A stretch of 10,694 nt of DNA from an uncultured beta proteobacterium. GTDB taxonomy: Bacteria; Pseudomonadota; Gammaproteobacteria; Burkholderiales; Burkholderiaceae_B. A model generated the notes under the pieces. It did no database searches. It was not told the origin of the DNA and worked only from the letters and a program-made list of their open reading frames with translations. The translations under genes and the position numbers were made by a program. The stretch is from NCBI GenBank assembly GCA_903924715.1, contig CAIYCP010000121.1, positions 1 to 10,694 of the forward strand. The letters are read 5' to 3'. This document shows positions 7,208 through 10,694 of the stretch, in pieces. Each line of letters begins with the position of its first letter. Position 1 is the stretch's first letter.

Positions 7208-7377
7208 GGATAAAATCTTGCAAGTTAGTCGTGCGTATAAGTCCGTAGAATAACTGTACTCTTATTTTGCGCGTGCGCGCTTTGCAACCCCGAGGCTGAT
7301 CAGGTTATCAGTGCTTCAGCAAGGGCTAAAATTTTTTTAGAGGTTCTGAATTTGTAGCAGATTATTCAAACTATTTA
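7208..7377. promoter_or_regulatory. Divergent moaA/modA intergenic promoter region
   Basis: These 170 bases must hold the start signals of both the Moco operon (minus) and modABC (plus). Elements seen are a TAGAAT hexamer at 7246-7251 and TATAAG at 7236-7241 without good -35 partners on the plus strand; TTGCAA at 7287-7282 as a possible minus-strand -35; an imperfectly spaced inverted pair AGTTA/TAACT (7223-7227, 7251-7255); the GC-rich palindrome around 7270-7280; and the structured stretch 7280-7340. I found no copy of the E. coli ModE operator pattern. The promoters themselves cannot be placed with certainty. Confidence 0.5.
7280..7340 (+). promoter_or_regulatory. Candidate structured leader or attenuator upstream of modA
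   Basis: Read as plus-strand RNA, CTTTGC (7280-7285) can pair with GCAAGG (7319-7324). Inside it, GAGGCTGAT (7292-7300) pairs with ATCAGT.CTT (7307-7316, one bulged G) around the loop CAGGTT. Seven bases after the outer stem a run of seven T begins (7332-7338). The T-run is itself part of the AT-rich inverted repeat CTAAAA-TTT-TTTTAG (7326-7340). This resembles a terminator/attenuator in the leader of the molybdate transporter, but pairing was judged by eye, no transcription start is known, and an operator or chance structure is also possible. Confidence 0.3.
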
Positions 7378-8124
7378 ATGTATAAATACTTGATATCATT
7401 GATTTTTTATATTTTTTGCTCGAACCCGACGTTTGCGCAAGACGCTCGCCTGGCCGTTGCCAGCAATTTTGTCAATACCGCACAAGTACTAGTACTTAAA
7501 TTCTCGGCTCAAACGCCATACAAGTTATCGGTGAGCTCGGCCTCGACAGGTAAGCTTTACGCCCAGATCCGTCAGGCTGCACCGTTTGATGTGTTGTTGT
7601 CGGCTGATCGACAAACCCCTGAGCGTTTGGTGATTGAAGGCCTGGCCCTTGAACAGACACTGTTTGACTATGCCCGCGGCCGTTTAGTGTTTGTGACGCA
7701 GTCGAGTGGAACTTTCGCCGCTGAGCAGGTTTTGCGTCAAACTGAGTTTAAAAAACTGGCGATTGCAAATCCGGACTTGGCGCCTTATGGGCTAGCGGCC
7801 AAGCAGACGCTCGAAGCGCTTGGGCTGTTTGCCAAAGTGCAAGCGCGGCTCGTGATGGGCGAGAACATTGGGCAGGCTGCACACTTTGTTTTTAGTGGCA
7901 ATGCTGAGGCGGGTTTGTTACCTCGGGCTTTTGCAATTGAAACACCTGAGCAAAAGAAACTCTATCAAAACAGTTGGCTGGTGCCTGAGTCGTTACATCA
8001 GCCAATCATTCAAACGGCGGTCTTGTTGAAACGTGGGCAGAACAACGCTGCAGCGCAGGCTTTCTTGCTGTATTTGCAACAACCCGAAGCACAGGGCATT
8101 ATTGCAAGCCATGGCTACAACTAA
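7378..8124 (+). CDS. modA: Molybdate-binding periplasmic protein ModA
   Basis: ModA is the periplasmic substrate-binding protein that captures molybdate (often tungstate too) and delivers it to ModBC. The 248-aa precursor starts with a hydrophobic signal peptide, MYKYLISLIFYIFC..PTFA, probably cut after A20. The mature part begins with RLAVASNF, then shows VSSASTGKLYAQI at 52-64, PFDVLLSAD at 69-77, YARGRLVFVTQ, LAIANPDLAPYGLAA, and GENIGQAAHFVFSGNAEAGL towards the C-terminus, all characteristic of ModA. The start region is strikingly AT-rich and has no recognisable Shine-Dalgarno sequence, so initiation may be weak or controlled. No alternative start preserves the signal peptide. The stop lies 18 bases before the preferred modB start. 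Confidence 0.96.
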   Translation: MYKYLISLIFYIFCSNPTFAQDARLAVASNFVNTAQVLVLKFSAQTPYKLSVSSASTGKLYAQIRQAAPFDVLLSADRQTPERLVIEGLALEQTLFDYARGRLVFVTQSSGTFAAEQVLRQTEFKKLAIANPDLAPYGLAAKQTLEALGLFAKVQARLVMGENIGQAAHFVFSGNAEAGLLPRAFAIETPEQKKLYQNSWLVPESLHQPIIQTAVLLKRGQNNAAAQAFLLYLQQPEAQGIIASHGYN

Positions 8125-8142
8125 TTTTTGCATAAGGCCGCA

Positions 8143-8826
8143 ATGACGGCGATCTGGGCAGCGCTTTGGGTAACACTCAAGCTTGCAACGCTCACTACGG
8201 TGATTTTGTTGCTGCTCGGTACGCCACTAGCCTGGTGGCTTGCGCGAACCCGCTCGCGTTTTAAAACACCGTTGTCTGCAATTGTGGCGCTGCCGATGGT
8301 GCTGCCGCCAACCGTGCTGGGTTTTTATTTACTTGTGATGATGGGCCCGGACGGGCCACTGGGTCGCCTGATGCATGCGCTCGGTGGAAGTTCTTTGGCG
8401 TTTACGTTTTCGGGCTTGTTATTGGCCTCGGTGATTTACTCGCTGCCCTTCGTTGTGCAACCGTTGCAGGCTGGCTTTGCAAGCATGGATACTTCGATTT
8501 TAGATGTCGCGGCCACCTTGCGCGCCTCGCCTTTTGATCGCTTTAAAACGGTGGTGATTCCTCTGTGTCGTCCGGCTTTTATGACCGCGGCGGTAATGGG
8601 TTTTGCCCACACGGTGGGTGAGTTCGGTGTCATCCTGATGGTTGGAGGCAACATTGAAGGTGAAACCCGTGTGTTGTCCGTCTTGCTCTACGACCGAGTC
8701 GAAGCCATGGCCTACGATCAGGCGCACTGGTTGGCGGGCGGGCTCTTGGTATTTTCTTTTGTCATGCTGTGGTTGATGCACTGGTTTGGCTTGCGTTTGT
8801 CGCGCGCTGAGGGCGAGGCGCGATGA
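8143..8826 (+). CDS. modB: Molybdate ABC transporter permease ModB
   Basis: ModB forms the inner-membrane channel of the molybdate importer as a homodimer. It has several hydrophobic segments (about 5-30, 45-68, 85-105, 140-165 and 195-215) and the permease EAA loop AATLRASPFDRFKTVVIPL. It also has the ModB-typical LPMVLPPTVLGFYLL and the later HTVGEFGVILMVGGNIEGETR. I chose the ATG at 8143, preceded 5 bases earlier by AAGG (8134-8137). It gives 227 aa, close to the 229 of E. coli ModB. An in-frame TTG at 8128 would add five residues and has no ribosome binding site. The stop TGA overlaps the modC ATG as ATGA, so channel and ATPase are probably translated in a coupled way. Confidence 0.95.
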   Translation: MTAIWAALWVTLKLATLTTVILLLLGTPLAWWLARTRSRFKTPLSAIVALPMVLPPTVLGFYLLVMMGPDGPLGRLMHALGGSSLAFTFSGLLLASVIYSLPFVVQPLQAGFASMDTSILDVAATLRASPFDRFKTVVIPLCRPAFMTAAVMGFAHTVGEFGVILMVGGNIEGETRVLSVLLYDRVEAMAYDQAHWLAGGLLVFSFVMLWLMHWFGLRLSRAEGEAR

Positions 8827-9932
8827 ATACGAACGCGATCCCGGCAAACCAAAGGCTTGGCATCGAGTTGACGCTGAACCTAAAAAGGTCGGGTGAAGCG
8901 GGCTTTGACCTTGCCCTTGATTTAACGCTACCTGCCTCAGGAACAACAGTGATCTTTGGCCCCTCGGGTGGTGGCAAAACGACCATTCTGCGCGCGATTG
9001 CGGGTCTAGAGCCCGAGGTGCATGGGCGAGTGGTCATCAATGGGCAGGTTTGGCAGGCGCCGGGGGTGTTTGTTCCTGCGCATCAACGACATGTTGGTTT
9101 CGTTTTTCAGCATTCTGCGTTGCTTCCACATTTGTCGGTTGAACAAAATCTGCGTTACGGTTGGCAACGCGTCGGCGGCACGCAGGCCGAATTCGAGCAG
9201 TGCATCGAGCAGCTTGATCTCGCACCTTTGTTGGCGCGTGCGATCGGTCAATTATCCGGAGGCGAGCGTCAGCGTGTGGCGCTCGGCCGAGCCTTGCTGA
9301 CGCGACCCGAAATTCTGTTGCTCGACGAACCCTTGGCTGCGCTGGATGCCGCGCGTCGTTCAGAGATTTTGGGTTATCTCGAGCGCCTCAAACAAACAGC
9401 CACCATCCCGTTGTTATATGTGACCCATGCCGTCGATGAAATGTCGCGTCTGGCGGATTATCTGGTCTTGATGAAAGCCGGGCGTGTGCGTCAGGCAGGC
9501 CCAGCACTTGACGTGATGAATCATCCCGACGCACCGCTCGCGTTGCGCGATGATGCGGGTGTGGTTGTTCAGGCACATGTGCAACAGAGTGATGAGCACG
9601 GCCTGTTGACGTTGGAAAGCCCGCTGGGCAAGCTCTACGCACACGGCCCGTCGCATGTGCCGGGCGATCGCTTGCGTGTGCGTATTCATGCCCGCGATGT
9701 GAGCCTGGCGCTTAGTCATCACACCGACAGCAGTATGTTAAACATTTTGCCTGTCACCGTGCTTGCAATACGAAACGGCGGGGGTGGTCAGGCCTTGATT
9801 GAATTATCCGCAGGTGACCAACCCGAGCAACGCTTGCTGGCAAAGATCTCGCATGCGTCTGTGACGCGCTTGAATATTGCACCGGGCCTCGCGCTTTGGG
9901 CACAGATCAAGGCTGTGGCGTTGCTGGTTTGA
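8823..9932 (+). CDS. modC: Molybdate ABC transporter ATP-binding protein ModC
   Basis: ModC is the cytoplasmic ATPase that powers molybdate uptake through ModB. The nucleotide-binding domain has Walker A GPSGGGKTT at 46-54, the Q-loop VFQHSALLPHLSV around Q96, the ABC signature LSGGERQ at 144-150, Walker B ILLLDEP at 164-170, the D-loop ALD, and the switch histidine H202 in VTHAVDE. Residues from about 300 (MLNILPVTVLAI... to QIKAVALLV) form a single C-terminal MOP/TOBE domain, which in this family binds oxyanion and can inhibit transport when molybdate is plentiful. At 369 aa it is close to the usual length. GAGGG (8809-8813) and GAGG (8815-8818) precede the ATG, which overlaps the modB stop. 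It ends the modABC operon. Confidence 0.97.
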   Translation: MNTNAIPANQRLGIELTLNLKRSGEAGFDLALDLTLPASGTTVIFGPSGGGKTTILRAIAGLEPEVHGRVVINGQVWQAPGVFVPAHQRHVGFVFQHSALLPHLSVEQNLRYGWQRVGGTQAEFEQCIEQLDLAPLLARAIGQLSGGERQRVALGRALLTRPEILLLDEPLAALDAARRSEILGYLERLKQTATIPLLYVTHAVDEMSRLADYLVLMKAGRVRQAGPALDVMNHPDAPLALRDDAGVVVQAHVQQSDEHGLLTLESPLGKLYAHGPSHVPGDRLRVRIHARDVSLALSHHTDSSMLNILPVTVLAIRNGGGGQALIELSAGDQPEQRLLAKISHASVTRLNIAPGLALWAQIKAVALLV

Positions 9933-9943
9933 ATACTGCTCAT

Positions 9944-9993
9944 CCCCCGTTAATGGGGTAGAGCCCCATGGGGTAGAGCCGTTGCGTAGAGCC
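9944..9993 (+). repeat. Short GC-rich direct repeats and hairpins after modC
   Basis: The motif ATGGGGTAGAGCC occurs exactly twice (9953-9965 and 9968-9980), and a third, diverged copy (CGTAGAGCC) is at 9985-9993. The first copy is the right half of a possible CCCC/GGGG stem and also the left half of a perfect 6-bp hairpin, ATGGGG-TAGAG-CCCCAT (9953-9969), so two structures compete. Lying 12-60 bases after the modC stop, it may end or stabilise the modABC transcript, but no T-run follows, so it is not a classical Rho-independent terminator. Confidence 0.5.
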
Positions 9994-10006
9994 GATGCCC
10001 AGCTAT

Positions 10007-10096
10007 TGGCGGAAGCGGTGAGATTCGAACTCACGGAGGGCGTGAACCCTCGCCGGTTTTCAAGACCGGTGCCTTAAACCGCTCGGCCACGCTTCC
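10007..10096 (-). tRNA. tRNA-Ser (anticodon UGA)
   Basis: The minus strand from 10096 folds as a class II tRNA. The acceptor GGAAGCG pairs with CGCTTCC. The D-arm is GCC...GGC. The anticodon stem CCGGT/ACCGG holds the loop CTTGAAA, giving anticodon TGA. A long variable arm (GAGGG/CCCTC) and the T-arm GTGAG-TTCGAAT-CTCAC follow. G73 is the serine discriminator base, and the CCA end is encoded (10009-10007). It reads UCA and related serine codons. It is convergent with modC and divergent from the downstream oxidoreductase gene. Confidence 0.97.
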
Positions 10097-10118
10097 TGCT
10101 TATTTCACGAAGGGATGC

Positions 10119-10124
10119 ATAATA
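10119..10124 (-). promoter_or_regulatory. Possible -10 box of the tRNA-Ser gene
   Basis: On the minus strand TATTAT differs from TATAAT at one base and would start transcription roughly 16 bases before the tRNA 5' end. A GC-containing discriminator follows it. No good -35 hexamer is seen at the expected distance. The 62 bases between tRNA and oxidoreductase must also contain, or transmit, the promoter of the plus-strand gene. The overlapping plus-strand CATAAT (10118-10123) is a candidate for it. Confidence 0.25.
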
Positions 10125-10158
10125 AACGATTTACGATAAATGTTTTGAGGCGGACGAT

Positions 10159-10694
10159 ATGCGTGCAATAGAAATTTCGACTCCGGGTGGCCCTGAAGTG
10201 CTGGTGCCGACTTCGCGGCCCGTGCCAGAAGCGGGGCGTGGCGAGGTGTTGATCAAGGTCGAAGCTGCGGGGATCAACCGGCCCGACGTGTTTCAGCGCA
10301 TGGGCCAATATGCGCCGCCACCGGGCACGACAGATTTGCCAGGGCTTGAAGTTGCCGGTGAGATCGTGAGTGGAGATGTGGGTAATAGTGGCTTCAAAAT
10401 TGGCGACAAAGTCTGCGCACTGGTGGCCGGTGGTGGCTACGCCGAGTACTGCGCCGCCCCGATCGAGCAATGTTTGCCGGTGCCCCAGGGCTTATCGATG
10501 ATTGAGGCCGCAGGCTTGCCCGAAACCTATTTCACAGTTTGGAGCAACGTTTTTGATCGTGGGCAACTTTCGGCGGGCGAAAGTCTGCTGGTGCATGGTG
10601 GTGCAAGCGGGATCGGCACCACAGCGGTGCAATTGGCCAGCGCGTTGGGCCATGTGGTGTACGCCACAGTTGGTAGCGATGAACGCGCGCGCGC
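10159..10694 (+). CDS. NAD(P)H:quinone oxidoreductase, PIG3-like MDR family (N-terminal part)
   Basis: An open frame of 178 complete codons runs to the window end. The start ATG at 10159 follows GAGG (10147-10150) with 8 bases of spacing. The sequence matches zinc-free medium-chain dehydrogenase/reductases of the PIG3/quinone-oxidoreductase branch: GEVLIKVEAAGINRPDVFQRMGQY opens the catalytic domain, shown by GINRPD at 38-43 and PGLEVAGEI at 61-69. GDKVCALVAGGGYAEYC is at 82-98, LPETYFTVW at 120-128 and the nucleotide-binding HGGASGIGTTAVQLA at 146-160. The zinc ligands of alcohol dehydrogenases are absent. It probably reduces quinones or other electrophiles with NADPH. In many Burkholderiales a gene of this type sits just before tpiA, secG and the nuo operon, which this window is too short to test. 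About half of the roughly 325-aa protein is missing. Confidence 0.92.
   Translation, partial: MRAIEISTPGGPEVLVPTSRPVPEAGRGEVLIKVEAAGINRPDVFQRMGQYAPPPGTTDLPGLEVAGEIVSGDVGNSGFKIGDKVCALVAGGGYAEYCAAPIEQCLPVPQGLSMIEAAGLPETYFTVWSNVFDRGQLSAGESLLVHGGASGIGTTAVQLASALGHVVYATVGSDERAR

Noticed and set aside
7208..7290. Moco riboswitch in the moaA leader
   Set aside because: The available leader is short and I could not recognise the conserved multi-stem Moco RNA; a covariance-model search would be needed to claim it.
8128..8142. TTG at 8128 as the start of modB
   Set aside because: It has no ribosome binding site. The ATG at 8143 has AAGG 5 bases upstream and gives the usual ModB length.
8500..8946. 148-codon minus-strand frame opposite modB/modC
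   Set aside because: It is an antisense shadow of two conserved genes and shows no family motif.
9877..10077. 66-codon plus-strand frame over the modC end, repeats and tRNA
   Set aside because: It crosses the tRNA-Ser gene on the opposite strand and overlaps the modC end out of frame.
10105..10470. 121-codon minus-strand frame opposite the oxidoreductase
   Set aside because: It is the antisense of a well-conserved MDR-family reading frame with its own ribosome binding site.

Overview
The window looks like chromosomal DNA of a Gram-negative betaproteobacterium, most probably of the order Burkholderiales with intermediate GC content. This rests on the style of the proteins (molybdenum cofactor, molybdate transport and PIG3-like oxidoreductase sequences) and on the gene neighbourhoods. 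It is inference, because no rRNA or other phylogenetic marker is present. No insertion sequence, phage gene or CRISPR array is visible.

Layout: (1) 1-2881, minus strand: two tandem paralogous genes for long tetratricopeptide-repeat (TPR) proteins. The complete one (790 aa) carries about 13 TPR units and a C-terminal glycosyltransferase-9/heptosyltransferase-like domain. The other starts 12 bases after it and runs out of the window. (2) 3121-7207, minus strand: a compact molybdenum cofactor (Moco) gene set in transcription order moaA, moeA, moaD, moaE, mobA, moaC, with very short gaps and two ATGA stop/start overlaps. (3) 7208-7377: a divergent intergenic region with a structured leader candidate. 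(4) 7378-9932, plus strand: modABC, the high-affinity molybdate ABC importer. (5) 9933-10158: short GC-rich repeats and hairpins, then a tRNA-Ser(UGA) gene on the minus strand. (6) 10159 to the window end, plus strand: the N-terminal half of a zinc-free NAD(P)H:quinone oxidoreductase of the PIG3 type.

How the genes work together: ModABC brings molybdate into the cell. MoaA and MoaC turn GTP into cyclic pyranopterin monophosphate. MoaD/MoaE add the dithiolene sulfurs. MoeA inserts molybdenum, and MobA adds GMP to give the bis-MGD form used by DMSO-reductase-family enzymes such as nitrate reductase and formate dehydrogenase. The step enzymes MoeB (MoaD activation) and MogA/MoaB (molybdopterin adenylation) are not in the window and must be encoded elsewhere. 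No ModE-type regulator is present.

I see no convincing undescribed multi-gene system. The least explained parts are the duplicated TPR-glycosyltransferase genes, the modA leader, and the short repeats after modC.
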